Source: Acanthopleura granulata (taxonomy: Eukaryota > Mollusca > Polyplacophora > Chitonida > Chitonidae). Taken from it: a DNA stretch of 64,000 nt. The notes beneath the pieces were generated by a model, which was not told where the DNA came from, ran no database searches, and was given only the letters and a program-made list of their open reading frames with translations. The first letter of the stretch is position 1, and every line of letters begins with the position of its first letter. Below are positions 21,988 to 34,149 of the stretch, piece by piece. The translations under genes and the position numbers were made by a program. The stretch is from NCBI GenBank assembly GCA_016165875.1, contig JABBOT010000001.1, positions 38,686,153 through 38,750,152 of the forward strand, written 5' to 3'.

Positions 21988-24900
21988 ATGATCCGGTTCT
22001 GGCAATGTAACAATGCTGTTCATAATGTCTGTTGCCTGCGATTGGCCGTGTGTATAGCAGTCCTTTTATTTTTTGCTATAATTCTGACGGCGGCGCCGAG
22101 CTGTTTTGTGATACATGCAGAGCCTCCACTGTCAGTGTCAGCGTCTGTAAACGAGGATGTAGTCCTCCATGTCACGGATGAGCGGTTTGCCAGTGTGGGT
22201 ATCGACGCGTCCCTCGTTCAAGAAAAATTCAAAAACTTTAACACGAGGTACAATCAGCAACATTGTAATAATTAAGATTTTCAGAAACGGGGGGTGGGGA
22301 TGGCAGGGGGGAGTAATTTCAGTCCAGATGCTTATTAGCCTAAAAAAAGGTAAAAAAAAAAAAAAAAAAAAAAATGCCTTGTTTTTACTTAGATTTCATA
22401 AGCTTTTATTTGCAGTAATGTACCACTCGCATTTTCGAGTGGCGCGAGGTACATTATTGCAACAACATAAACTTCTGCACAGGAGAAATGTAGAAGAAAA
22501 TCCCTGTCTATGACTGGGATTGACTCGACATTCTGTGTGAAGGACAAGTATACTAAACACATGGAATAAATATGTCTGTATTATGATACTGAACCACTTC
22601 TACCAAGGAATAAATACATTAACATCATGCCACAGGGCTAGATAAAGAAGTGCAGCTCTCCTCATTAAATATGGTGATAAACGGAGAGTTATAGAGAAAA
22701 AATTAATGGAACTGGGCGAGTGAGTTAGCTGCTTGGATGTCAGTCCTTGTTTAAACATTATGGAAATAAAGCAAGAATCTAGCCCTACCATTAAATAAAA
22801 ACGTGTCTTGTGCTGCCAGCAACCTGTGGATTGTTTATGGGTATCCTCCAGGCCTGGTTTCCTCCCACCATAATGCTGGTCGCAGTGATGTAAGTGAAAT
22901 TTTCTGGAGAAAAACACCAATCAAATAAATAAATAAATCACAGGAGTATGGTAAATTTTCTAGTACATTTGTAATGTTCATTAATATTGTGGGGTTTTCT
23001 GTTGCTTTCAGCTCAGTGAAGCTACTGACATTGTCAAAGTCATTGGGCCCATGTTACGTGAGAGTTGGAGGGACAGCTGAGGATTTGCTAGTATTTGATG
23101 ACAAGCTGTTTGACATAGATTCCTTATCCAGAAAACCTCATGATGTTTTTGTAATGACAGGTAGGTACACATGTATTTGAATTTCATAATGCGATGTCTA
23201 AAATGCTCAAATTCCCTCTGAAATTCTCAAGTGAGTGACTAGATATGGAACTAGAATTAAGTGGATGACATCAATTCATGTAATTTCCTCCATCTAAAAA
23301 TCTTACTGACATTTTATTAATGACAGCGTTTTGAATGTGACATTAAACACTAAGCAAATAAAATGTATGTGGACCTTCATAATTTTATAGTTTTAAAGCT
23401 GGGTCTCATATCTGTGAATTACTTTTGAAATTGTGAAATATTTTTGAAAGGCAACATTGTCAGCATACACAAATATTGCAGAGTATATTTGTAAAAACAT
23501 GTTGATATTGCATTAACACAGTACATTTGACCGAATACTTATATAAACCCGATTGAATGCCTTTGAAATGTGTTTTAGTTGCAGATTGGGACAAAATCAA
23601 CAAGTTTGTCTCTGATGTAGGTTGGTACCTTGTGTTCGGACTGAACCTGTTGTTACGAAATGGTTCAGCCTGGGACCCATCTAATGCCAAGGCTCTGATG
23701 AAATACTCTGACCAGAAAGGATACCAGATGCACTTGGAGTTGGGAAATGGTAGGGACTACTTGACTTGGTTTTCAGTCCAAATGTACTTCTCAAATATTA
23801 CAAAATGTAATAATCCATCATGCAGTGCAGTGTCTCAATTAGTACAATTGAAGTGAAACCACAAATTTGTTTACTGAATCCTTTTTTCAAAAAAAGGGTT
23901 TTGTTTCTTATTTTGATTTTCTTTTTTAATTTTTTATAAATGGTGTGTGTATTTTCAGAACCCAACTCATTCAAACATGTCTTTCACAAGACTGTGGACC
24001 CAGCCCAGTCAGCAAAAGACTTTCATGTCCTGAGAAATTTGATGCAAACTTTTTCAACTTTTAAGTCGAGCCTTCTGATTGGTCCAGACGTGACACGCCC
24101 GATAAAAACAAGTGTTGAAGATGAACTGACTACGAGTAGTAAGGATTACTTAAGACGGTGAGCGACCATTGATAGAACTTACAATTTGAATTTAAATTCT
24201 TCCTGTTTCCTCTTCTAGCTTTTTTTGTCAATTTTTGATCTACATGAACTAGTATTTTTACACTACCATGAAATGAATTTTGAATGCTGCCTTTAACAGA
24301 AGTCTTTCAGGCAGTTTCTGCTTTTCAAATGTTGTTATTACCCGGAATATTGACATGTAGTTAGTTGTATCACATGGTGGCTTTCATGGCCAAGTGGATA
24401 GGGTGCTAGTGCATCGGGTGCTAGTGTGTCACAGTGACTCAGGATCCTCTCATCAGTACTCTTTCTACGAGTTCCAGCTCAGACTGGCTTCCTCAGTTGT
24501 GCATGGGAAAGTGTGCCAATTTTCACTTGGCCGGTTTGGTTATCCTCCACCATATTTGCTGACTACCGTCCTGTAAGGGAAATTATAAGCCAAAAGTCAA
24601 GTCAAATAATTAAATATAACTTTGCACTTGTAATACCGCATGTGTCTAGATGTGTACTTATGCATTTTGTAATCCAGTGGTGCTCTTGTTGGTTCATTTG
24701 AGCCCTTGGAAAATGAGATTGCAGACTCAAATCAGACTAGCCCTGGTTTGACTGTGGCATTAAGTCAGGAGGTTTATCTAGTAACTGGTGAAGTGGGGTG
24801 GCCACATACATGTGGCTTGTACCACGTATGAACCTGGCCATTCTTTTTTCGTCAGTTGAGAAGCATAGTTTAATACTCCTACTTCATTTTTGTCTCTGCA

Positions 24901-27900
24901 GGTTTTTGAAGACTGGCAGCACTTATGTGGATGTTGTAACATTTCATCAGTGAGTCAATTCCTTTTGAACCCAACAGTGCAATTTGTTAATGACTCTTTT
25001 GTGATATTAGTAATGTGATGAAAAGAAAAAGCACTAATCACTGTGTTCCTGGAATTAATGTACATCTGTAAATGAAAAGGGTTGTAAGCCAAGTTAAATT
25101 CAAGGAAGAATGAAGATAATATGAGCATGTATTATTATTGATACATATACATTAATGACTAGCTCAATATCTGGTGAAAACATTTAGTTTGACAATATCT
25201 GATATCATTATTCTATTGTGAAATACTATAAGACTAATCCGTCTTAAAAGTATGAGTGTTTTCACATTTTTGTTTCTGCTATTTTCTAGTTATTATGTGA
25301 GAAGTCAGACAGCCACAACTAGTGACTTCAGAGATCCAGCAATCCTGGACAGTTTGAAGGGGCAAATAACTCTGGCTCAGTCCATCATCAACTCCACCTC
25401 TCGTGGTGGGAAGCGCCTGTGGCTTGGGGAGGCGGGGTCATCGTCAGGGGGCGGGGCTCCCTTACTATCTGACAGATACATAGCAGGCTTCATGTAAGGA
25501 ATAACCAGAGATGGACCTGTATGGCCGAGTATGTGTGTCAAATATCTGTGTGATGAAAATGATTAATGTGTGCGCTGGTAATCTCTTGTCACAAGGTCGC
25601 TTTAAGCTTTTGAGGCTGAGGTCCAAAATAATCGCATAACTATACAATTTAGTTTAGTTTAGTTTTATCTGAGAAGTCATTTTCAGAGTCGTCAGAACTA
25701 GTAAATAATTGTGTTTGTTCAAGTAAATTTTGATTGGATGTTACATTCACATAAAATGGTATTAAGTTCATGTCAAATCGGTCAATTCCAGTATGTTTTT
25801 TTTTTTTCTCATAGGTACATGTACTTTCCTCTTGTTTTCTTAGATTACCCTACGGGACCTAAAATTTAAGTTTCTTATTTTTCCTGATTCAGAGAATTCT
25901 GTTGACTTTAGAAAGTTGTGTTGAGGTTTGTTTGAAAGGTTGGATGATGCCCTTATAACATTTTGTGATATTTATTAGCCTCTTAAGATGCACTTTGTAA
26001 TGAAAGTTTAGGTAATTTACAGTAGTCATTGACTATTCTGGATGATATGTTTTCAGTTTCTTATTTTCATGTGTTCTTTTCTGCTTTGTTCTGGAAGATG
26101 GTTAGATGGGTAAGGATTTCTGTCATAGGTTAAGGACACTAAACATTTAGCCCTAAAAAGAACATTTTTAAAGACAAAGTGCTGTCATAAAAATACTATC
26201 ATTGGTGTTAATACATACACTTTTCCAGTTGGTTATCATCCCATTTTTCTAACAAATGCCAAAACATTGTTTTTTATAACATCAGTAGAACTGCCAAAAT
26301 CAGGCAAAATTAACAATTTAGTCATGGACAAAATTTGGGGTCATAATTATGTCACAGTTTGGTTCTGTTCTGTTCTGGCAGGTGGTTGGACAGACTGGGA
26401 TTATCAGCAGTTAGTGGGGTAGATGTGGTCATCAGACAGTCCTTCTACAAGGGGAACTATGCAATGATAGACCGCTTGGACTATACTCCATTCCCAGTAA
26501 GTAGTCTGATAACAAGCCTGAAAGTATGTGCCTTAGAATTTTAAAAACACCTGTGTGGAAAAGTAGCAAGACCCAAGATTTCCGGCTGTGGGTTTCCCCC
26601 AGGCACTGCTCGCTTTCCTTCCACCATAATGCTGGTGACCATCATATAAATTAATGAAGTAATCTTGAGTAGGACATTAAACACCAATCCAATCTAATCC
26701 AACTCTGTGTTGTGTGACCTTGAAGCTTGTGACGTTGATCCAATATTCTATAAGAAGACAGGTGCCTCTGTGGCCAAGGGGGTTAGCCCGCCAGCTCGGT
26801 GTTATGACCCTGTGCCTCTCACCAGTCCAGCTCATGCTGGCTTCCTCTCCGACCATACGTGGGAAGGTCTGCCCACATCGTGCGGATGGTCGTGGGTTAC
26901 CCCCGGGCTCTGCCCGGTGTCCTCCCACCATAATGTTGGCGTTTGTCGTGTAAGTGAAATATTCTTGAGTAAGGCGTAAAACACCAATCAAATAAATAAA
27001 TAAGTAAATAAATATAACAAGACATCCCAAAAAAATCAAATGTGCCAATTTGTTGAGTATTTTATAGTAGATACATGCACGGAATGCCTAACCTGAGGCT
27101 TTTTTTTTGGACAGGACTACTGGTTGACATTGTTGTACAAGAGACTAGTGGGTAGACGAGTCCTTCAGGTGTATGTAAACTCGTTGGATAATCGCCTGCG
27201 GATGTATGGCCATTGTACAAACACAGGCGGCAGGTAAGATATCCTGTGCTAATTGCTCAGAGCCCAGGATGTATGGCCATTTGGACAACACGTGGGACAG
27301 GTAAGATATCCTGTGCTAATGTCTCAGAGGCCAGGTAGTCTTGTACCTATGCATGTGGTAGATGGTGCTTGGGTGTGTGTGTTCAGGGACAGAGACAAGT
27401 TGGACGAATGAAGCTTGCCATCCCAACTAATGGCAGGCGAGGGCTCCAAGGCCCAGAGATAAGTTCTAAATCTTTTTAAACCGCCACTTGTATATTTTAA
27501 GGGTTGAGCGATGAACTAGTTAGGTATTGCTTGTTGATTTTCATTACAGAGCCAACCTCCTTACATGACCGTGAGTTTTTCGAATAACAGATATAAGCCT
27601 TAGTGCAAGCATTTCAGTTTTATATCTCATCAAAGGTGTACACAAATACAGGATTTGTGCTCTCATCTCACTTTAAATATAGGGGTTTCCAATTCTCACT
27701 TACCCTTTTGTTGGAATATATCTTTACCAGGCCCAGGCTTGTCCCAGGTTGGACAACGTATTGAGTGACGTGACTTGGGATGAGTCCTGTAACACTGCCC
27801 AGCGGTTCACACCAGGTCTTTGAGTGGTGACTGAATGTGCCACTGATGGCAGTGTAATCTAGGAGTAAATGAATGAAATACTGATTGAAATTTGAACAAG

Positions 27901-29350
27901 GCATTGACAATGTTTCAGAAATGTTGTGGCAGCAAATCACTGAATAGAAAACACTTAACGAGATAAATAGCCGAAAATCTTGTGAAAACAGGACAATTAT
28001 AGACTAAATGTACTGTACATACACTTAATGTTGGTGCCTTGACACGCACAAAAAGCTTACATTACTTGAACATATTGCTACCTCCAGGTCTGTGTACAAT
28101 CCAGGGGCAGTAACTCTGTATATCCTGAACTTGTGGCCTGAAGATGTGGAGGTGAAACTGCCCCAGTTCAGTGAAACTGACCTCCATCTGTATATGCTGA
28201 CACCAGATGGACCTTCAGGTTTACATTCCAGGTAAGTGCTCATTCAAGAGCTATTCCCTATGATGTGGGACGTAGTCACTTGGCCTAGACGGCTGCTCAC
28301 AGATAATCAAAACTGATTTAAAGGATTAGTGTCCAGATTTTGCTACTGGTCCTAATTGTAAAGATTATAACTTGTTTACACATCTGATAATCATAATAAT
28401 CACTAAATCTGCCAAAAACAAAAGATTTACTGCCTTAGCCGATCTCTGGCCAGCTGACTAGTATGGATCAGAGGGAGACATCATAGAAGGCCAACCTGAG
28501 GCTGGCTGGTGTATATAACTTTTATGACAGCGTGCAAAGGTTGGACTTGTATGATGTAATTTGGTGAAGATTACTGAGGTTTGGGGTAAACGGTACATAA
28601 AACTATCCTCATTATGTAGTGATTTTATGTACTATGTTACTCAGATTAGTGTGCACTATTTAAATATGTTTTTAATTTCAGTATAACAGTATATACAGAG
28701 GTAGCTAATTATGAGTAAATACTAAATCTGGCCACTAATTCTTTAATGATTTCATTACAGAAGGTAATTTTATACTTGATATCATTGAATGAGTTATAAC
28801 TTGGAATCATCGGACATTGTGGACATGAAGAAGACCCACCATTTCTTTTGGGGGGGGGGGAATGTATTAGATATTTTTCCTTCATGTTCAGGTGTTGACA
28901 GCTGCGACTTCTAGCCACACCTCCATATTCCATTCCTCATTATACTGTTTTCGAGGCCAAGGCTTTGACGACAAGAATTTTCAGCTTCCAATCTCCCAAG
29001 ACTACTGCAGTTTTAACAACTGCAATTTTCTACCACACTTCCGTACATTTTTTTATGATGACAGTTTTTTGAGATTTGAGATTTCCGAAGAGATCCACAA
29101 CTCCATTCTCTTTACCATGTCACCTGCTGTGATTTTCCTGCTATGTTTCTGTATGTCTGTAATATTTTTTGTGTTTATCCTGTATTTCAGAAGTGTCAGA
29201 CTGAACGGCCATGTACTGCAGATGGTCAGTGACAGTGAACTCCCCAGGCTAGAGCCTCAGACACAGCCCTCTGGGAACCCTGTGCTCATAAAAGCCTTGA
29301 CTTTTGGATTTGTGGTTATTCCTGATGCTAATTTAACTGTTTGCATGTAA
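21988..29350 (+). CDS. HPSE: Heparanase-like GH79 endo-beta-glucuronidase (plus copy)
   Basis: Ten exons: 21988-22247, 23012-23160, 23579-23749, 23959-24157, 24902-24949, 25290-25493, 26382-26496, 27115-27233, 28088-28231, 29191-29350. They total 1,569 nt, 522 aa plus stop. Exons 4 to 10 have exactly the same lengths as those of the minus copy, and all phases match. A signal segment rich in Leu/Val/Ile/Phe spans roughly residues 15-35. VGIDASL and CYVRVGGT are the N-terminal strand motifs of the family; the proton donor is Glu194 in ELGNEPNSF and the nucleophile Glu323 in [14 protein letters not shown] with the GGG loop intact. [11 protein letters not shown] precedes the nucleophile as in vertebrate heparanase. 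NST (310-312) is a potential N-glycosylation site. An AATAAA follows at 29619-29624. Relation to the neighbour: an inverted duplicate driven from a shared promoter region. Confidence 0.92.
22343..22374. repeat. Poly-A tract
   Basis: A run of A interrupted by GGT shortly after exon 1 of the plus-strand heparanase gene. A simple repeat, perhaps the tail of a decayed retroelement. Confidence 0.6.
22806..22944 (+). mobile_element. SINE 3' fragment in heparanase intron 1
   Basis: It matches the 3' half of the SINE at 59752-59999: GCCAGCAACCTG, CCTCCCACCATAATGCTGG, a GTAAGTGAAAT block, then AACACCAATCAAATAAATAAAT. The tRNA-like head is missing. Confidence 0.75.
24374..24590 (+). mobile_element. 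Diverged SINE in heparanase intron 4
   Basis: It has a tRNA-like start (GGCCAAGTGGATAGGGTGCTAG), then CAGCTCAGACTGGCTTCCTC, ATGGGAAAGTGTGCC and a TCCTCCACCAT / TGTAAGGGAAAT end. Same order as the full-length SINEs but strongly diverged. Confidence 0.6.
25849..26023. mobile_element. MITE family A, copy in heparanase intron 6
   Basis: A short element with inverted termini GACCTAAAATTT at the left and AGTTTAGGTAATTTA at the right. The interior order (TTTTTCCTGATTC, GTTTGTTTG, GGTTGGATGATGCCC, TATTAGCCTCTTAAGATGCAC) matches the copies at 37798, 41303, 43408 and 56180. Confidence 0.65.
26580..26700 (+). mobile_element. SINE tail fragment
   Basis: GTGGGTTTCCCCCAGGC, CACCATAATGCTGG, CTTGAGTAGGACATTAAACACCAATCC: the 3' third of the SINE family, immediately upstream of a full-length copy. 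Confidence 0.7.
26761..27012 (+). mobile_element. Full-length tRNA-derived SINE in heparanase intron 7
   Basis: It starts with a Pol III-type head (GCCTCTGTGGCCAAGGGGGTTAG), continues through the conserved body with CCCCCGGGCTCTGCCCGGTG, and ends in ATTCTTGAGTAAGGCGTAAA and an (AAAT)n tail. It is flanked by TATAAGAAGACA (26749-26760) and TATAACAAGACA (27013-27024), a 12-bp target duplication with one mismatch. Confidence 0.85.
27201..27334 (+). repeat. Tandem duplication of the exon 8 donor edge (67-bp unit)
   Basis: GATGTATGGCCATT at 27201, inside exon 8, recurs at 27268 in intron 8. CAGGTAAGATATCCTGTGCT, the exon 8 end with its donor, recurs 67 bp later with the donor intact at 27301. Reading on past the first donor gives TAA as the next codon. 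Confidence 0.9.
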
Positions 29351-29522
29351 CATGTTGTAGGAACGTAAAAATTATGCTTTTGATGCTCTTTAGTGGCATT
29401 TACCTGAAAGTGCTTATAAACTTTGCTTAGTTTTCAGGGTGCTCTACTACTGCAGTACATTGAAGGGGAGGCTGTTAAATGCTTCCTTTCTGGCTTTTGT
29501 AACATATTGTTACTTTTGAACT

Positions 29523-29610
29523 TCGGGGGTTTTTCTAGCCACTCTCTCATCGTGGGAACCACAATAAGGAATGTTGGAAAATTGAATTCTAGACAAATTT
29601 TGTATTGAGT
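29523..29610. mobile_element. MITE family B fragment in the plus heparanase 3' UTR
   Basis: GGGGGTTTTTCTAGCCACTCTCTCAT, GGGAACCACAAT and CTAGACAAATTTTGTATTGAG match the left half of the element at 33979-34149. It lies between the stop codon (29350) and the AATAAA at 29619, so it is probably transcribed as 3' UTR. Confidence 0.55.
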
Positions 29611-30185
29611 TTTCATGAAATAAAGTAATCAGTTCTGCATTTATATGTGTTATAAAATAATTGTTTCGGGCAAGTTATAGGAAACTTTTCATTGTTTACA
29701 CATTTATTTTTCGTTCATTTTTGTGTATATAACCAACTACTTATTATATAATGATGTTTCATAAATATTTTGTAAGTTATACAAATTTAGTAATGTTGCA
29801 CGATTTTCTCGTGTTGAATCTCAGATTTTTGGACACACTAAGCCCTGTTGGAGTGAATGAAAGAAATATCTGTTCCTAGAAACATACCGAGAAAGCATAC
29901 CAATCAGCTGTCATCTTTTTGTCGTGAGCCAAATGTTCTTTTCATTAAAAACCACGTTTTCACAGAAAATGCATGAATTTTCACATTTTTCTTGCGAAGT
30001 GTTGCATAATATTTTTGTATGATATTTTCGTCTCAGATAATGACAAAATGTGTGTAAACTTGGAAGCAAAAGCTTCTAAAATACAGTTTAAAATACACAA
30101 AACCATTTTCCTAGTGTCTTGTTGTTTCTCACTTCTCTGGTCAAATTTGGGTTGACAGCTCATATATGTATTGTTCATGTAAATT

Positions 30186-30405
30186 TATTTGTTTATTTAT
30201 TTCATTGGTGTTTTACACCACAATAGGTGGATATAACATAACTGGCAGAATAACACATGGCTGAATTGAGCCTAGTGTGTGGGAAGGCCTGCCTGCAACC
30301 TGCAGATGGTCGTGAGTTTCCCCCTGGGCTCTTCTCGGTTTCCTTCCTCCATAATGCTGTCTGTCGTTTATAAGTGAAATACTCTTAAGTATATACCCTA
30401 CTTCT
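30186..30405 (+). mobile_element. Chimeric SINE fragment
   Basis: The left 30 bp (TTTATTTATTTCATTGGTGTTTTACACC) read as a SINE tail on the minus strand. The rest (CTGCCTGCAACCTGCAGATGG, CATAATGCTG, AAGTGAAATACTCTTAAGTA) reads as a SINE body on the plus strand. This suggests two insertions or an inversion. Confidence 0.65.
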
Positions 30406-30964
30406 CCCATTTTGGGGGACAGATATTAGTATTACTGAAAGCAAAAAATTCATTTCTTTCCCAGTTTTTCACAAAAGTATATGGGTATGTCACTCATTAG
30501 ATGGAATAACAGTTGAAGAAAAAGAAATCATGAATTCCTATTAAAATAACATACATATTCATTAAAACGGGCAGAACAAATCTCCCTAAAATTTGAAGAA
30601 TTAGGGTACTTCACTTGCAAGTTGTTTACTATGTCAGTAAAGTAGCAGGTTTGGGAGCAGTAATACATGTAGTGTGTTTGAAAACAATATATAGTTATTT
30701 TTCAGACTCCTTCTATGCCACAGAGAATTAGATCGATAACCAGCTGAAAATTGCCCATACAACACAGAGGATAAAATTACTTTAAATAGGTGTAAATGGG
30801 AAAAGAAATATAACTATCCATTCAAATCTATATAATGAATATAGACTAAAGATATATTTTACAGAATGTAATGATCTACAGCCTATAGATGTTTGAATTG
30901 AATTCTAAATGAATTAGTATGCATGCAGACTGGTATAAAGGGCCCTAAGTGTGCTAGGGTAGAA

Positions 30965-31186
30965 CAAAGACGGAGGAGACAACCAAGTGGTTGCTGTGAC
31001 TGAAAGTACTACCTCAGACTGGAATTCTCTGTGGCCGGACATGGGAAGGCCGGCCAGCAACCGGCGGATGGTTGTGGGTTTCTGTGGACACTGCTGTGTT
31101 TCCTCCCAGCCCAGAGCTCTTTGCCATCGTATAAGTGAAATATTCTGCAGCACGGTATAAAACACAAACCAAATAAATAAATTAGT
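30965..31186 (+). mobile_element. Diverged SINE
   Basis: ATGGGAAGGCCGGCCAGCAA, GCGGATGGTTGTGGGTTTC, ATAAGTGAAATATTCTGCAG and ACACAAACCAAATAAATAAAT follow the SINE consensus order. The head is degraded. Confidence 0.7.
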
Positions 31187-31610
31187 GGTCTAAGTACACA
31201 GGCTGTATATACATGTAGGCCTACTTACATGTATACATTGTTTAACAGAAATGATGTGATTTAGTGTTCTTCATTTGCTGCCTTGTGCCGGTTCATCTAG
31301 TGCTATGAGCCGCAGGCTTTTGGAATCAATCATAACAATCATATATTTTAGTTTCCTTCTGAGTTTTGTTCCAATACCAAATTAGGGTTGTTATGAAGAC
31401 AAGTTGGTTGATGCCTCTGTTGTGTGCTACCACACTTTGCAGATGTTCTTTGAGAAAAGCAGAAGACATCACTTTCCAGCGTGACGTTACAAATCCCGGA
31501 ATGTGCATATCACCACTTTTTTGCCAAATTTTATCCTTTTTCATGTTTTTGTTGGTTTTTTTTTGTTTGCTTTTTTTTGTTTTGTTTTTTTTTATTTTAT
31601 ACCAGGTAAT

Positions 31611-31729
31611 TCATGTAGGGGTAGGTAGTTATCTCCCTTGCATTAATTCTCCTGCACTGAAAACGTGTGCAACCGTGTCGACAAACAACAAGAGGCTACC
31701 GACCGAGGAGAACTGGAATCTCAAAGCGT
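31611..31729 (+). other. Possible non-coding first exon upstream of ornithine aminotransferase
   Basis: The coding start of ornithine aminotransferase is preceded by a splice acceptor (40037), so at least one 5' UTR exon lies upstream. This GC-richer segment ends in CAAAGC followed by a good donor GTAAGT at 31730 and contains no in-frame coding signal I can follow. The link is speculative. Confidence 0.25.
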
Positions 31730-32756
31730 AAGTATAAGCCATATCTGTCTGATTCTGTTGTTACGGTAAAGAGAAAGAAAGCAGTTGTCATCTTTTTATA
31801 ATCAAGAAGTTGGCGGCACAAAAGCCAGCTTATACATGTAGTTACGTTCAGCTGCAGTAACACCAACAAGGAAAAACAAGAGGCTGCCGCGTGTCAGTGT
31901 CAGTTAAATCAACACGCGTATCACTTGTCATCACTTACTGACTTAGCTTACAAAACGTCATGCTAGTTAATTCGGAGTATACTTTATACATTTGTGAAAT
32001 ACATGGCCTGAAATGTGGGTTTCTCTCAATAGCGAACTCACGTGTATACATGCTAGTGCATCCAGTTGAATTAAAAATCGACTACCTGTGTCGTAGCGGC
32101 AACTCGACTTGTTCTATTTACGGCCAAATTTATGGTATTGATTTGTATAAGTTCAGGAAGAGTGGGCTAATCTCCAGCTGAACTAGTACAGCATGTTTAC
32201 TGTGTGGTGTAGTCAATGTTTATTCATTTGCTAATATCAAACAGAGACTGAGCCATTGATAATGATTTAGAGATACATGTATGATAGAAAACGAAGTATT
32301 GGTTTGCTATATCACATGTACAAGAACCAAAATGTTTGGTGTGGAAACAGCCAGTCTAAGGTTTATATATAAAAAAAGGAATTAGTCTGTGAAAAGAGCA
32401 GACAATAGTGCAGACAAATGTATGTAACATCTAATTCATAAGGTTAGCATTACAAGGATAGGCCAGTTGTTTTTCTCTTGTAATTATCAACATCAGTATC
32501 ATTATATGATCATGGTATCTGTTGACTAGCCGAGTGCTGTAATCTGTGTCCTTTTTTTTATTGGACAGTTTCTGTCTACTGGGACTAAATTATTTTTTTA
32601 CATCATTGCTGGATAATATTAACTTCACAGGTTACATCATTACAACACCATTCTCATGCAAAATGACATCGCCTCATTTACGACATGTGTGTGTGCAGTG
32701 GGGGGAGGGGAGGGGTACAATTTAAGTTTGAATGAAACTTGACTGGCAAAGTAGAA

Positions 32757-32792
<36 letters not shown>

Positions 32793-33084
32793 CAATAATT
32801 GTTACCCAAACCCACCTGAACAAAATTCAGAAGGTAAATCTAACCCTCTTTGATTATCCTTATAAAATCTATAGAACCAGAAATGGATGCTCTTTTTGGA
32901 ATTAAACAATTAAAAACCATTAATTTTGATGTCGATGGTCATTGCCACCCTGAGACAAAGTTATTCAACGTCAAAATACATATAGTTAAAACCAGTACCA
33001 GGATATGCAAAAATAAAACTCCTAATAATTATAAAACACTAATGCAGGTACTGGTTCATATCAGAGACTTATTGAGTTCCAGGT

Positions 33085-33858
33085 TAGCCAAGTAATCACA
33101 TGGCCTTTCCACTACGTTACAACGCCATGGGAAGGTCCCATTGAACACTAAGGGTGCAAACTCGGCCACCTACTGTCCGGCTTTCACACGACCAGTTCAG
33201 CTCTGCTTCTGTGTTGCATTTTTCTCATTAGGTTGGGTGCTTTGCATCCCCTCCAATTTCCGACCTTAATTGGCCACTGTTAAGCCATAATATTAAATTT
33301 GAACTCCACCCAGACGTGGGTAATGTACGAAGGTGCCATGTTTGATGACGCAAAGCATTATGCGTAAAACTCTGTCTATAAATTTTATCCCAGGATTTAC
33401 ACTCTGTTGTAGCAGATTAATTCTTTGGAGCAATACATGTATCTGAACGATGGTGATATTTGATCATCTTAAACACCAGAAGTATTTCACATTTGTTTGC
33501 AACAGGGACTGGGAAGGTTCATGACATAACTGAGCATAAGTTCGTACGATAAAATTTAACGAGCCCGAGACTGAGATGCTTAGCTTCATCAAACATGGCG
33601 AACTGTTGTGTGTACCACGAGAGATAAAATTTGCTCGAGTTTTATTTTGACTTAACAGTTGGTGTTAGGGGTCGGAAATCATAGCGGATGCCAATCGAAG
33701 GAGATTGATGCAACACAGAAGCAGAGCCAAACTTGTCGGGTGAAAGCCGGATGGTAGGGGGCCGAGTTTGCACCATTAGTGTTCAATGGGACCTTCCCAT
33801 GGAGTTGTGTAGTTGTGGAAAGTGGTAGTAGTGGAAAGGCCATGTGATAACTTGGCTA
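33085..33858. mobile_element. Fold-back DNA element with perfect 9-bp target duplication
   Basis: The arms are about 270 bp each, reading inward from TAGCCAAG (33085) and from its complement CTTGGCTA (ending 33858). They share AATCACATGGCCTTTCCAC, GGTCCCATTGAACACTAA, GCAAACTCGGCC, GAAGCAGAG-type and CATGTTTGATG blocks, around a central loop of roughly 230 bp. GTTCCAGGT flanks both sides exactly (33076-33084 and 33859-33867). Nine-base duplications and long terminal inverted repeats are hallmarks of Mutator-like elements. No transposase is present. Confidence 0.85.
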
Positions 33859-33978
33859 GTTCCAGGTCAGCCTGTTGTTTGATTTCCAGACAAGTGTTTT
33901 GTTGGTGTACATGTAGTTGTTTCCCCTCAAACATGTCAGATGACTTCAAAGAGAGCTGTGGAGGGTTTTCCTCCCAGC

Positions 33979-34149
33979 CGGGTGTTTTCTAGCCACTTTC
34001 TCATTGTGGTAACCACAACTTGAAATATGGTAAAATTTAGTTTTAGACAAATTTTTTACTGACTTTTTAATGGTGACTGGAAAACATTTAGTTTTCTGAT
34101 TTGTTCAAATTGAGTTTCTAAAAAAAAACATTGGCAAAGAAAACCCCCT
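33979..34149. mobile_element. MITE family B, copy 1
   Basis: GGGTGTTTTCTAGCCA at the left faces TTGGCAAAGAAAACCCCC at the right. The interior TGATTTGTTCAAATTGAGTTT is found inverted in the copy at 39817-39960. It sits about 120 bp right of the fold-back element. Confidence 0.6.

Noticed and set aside
26707..26979. Open frames in the 26.7-27.0 kb interval as exons of heparanase
   Set aside because: They coincide with a SINE flanked by target duplications within intron 7; the coding exons on either side join in phase without them.
32850..33095. 81-codon plus-strand frame ending in the fold-back element
   Set aside because: Low-complexity AT-rich composition, no homology, no splice sites, and its end lies inside the transposon arm.
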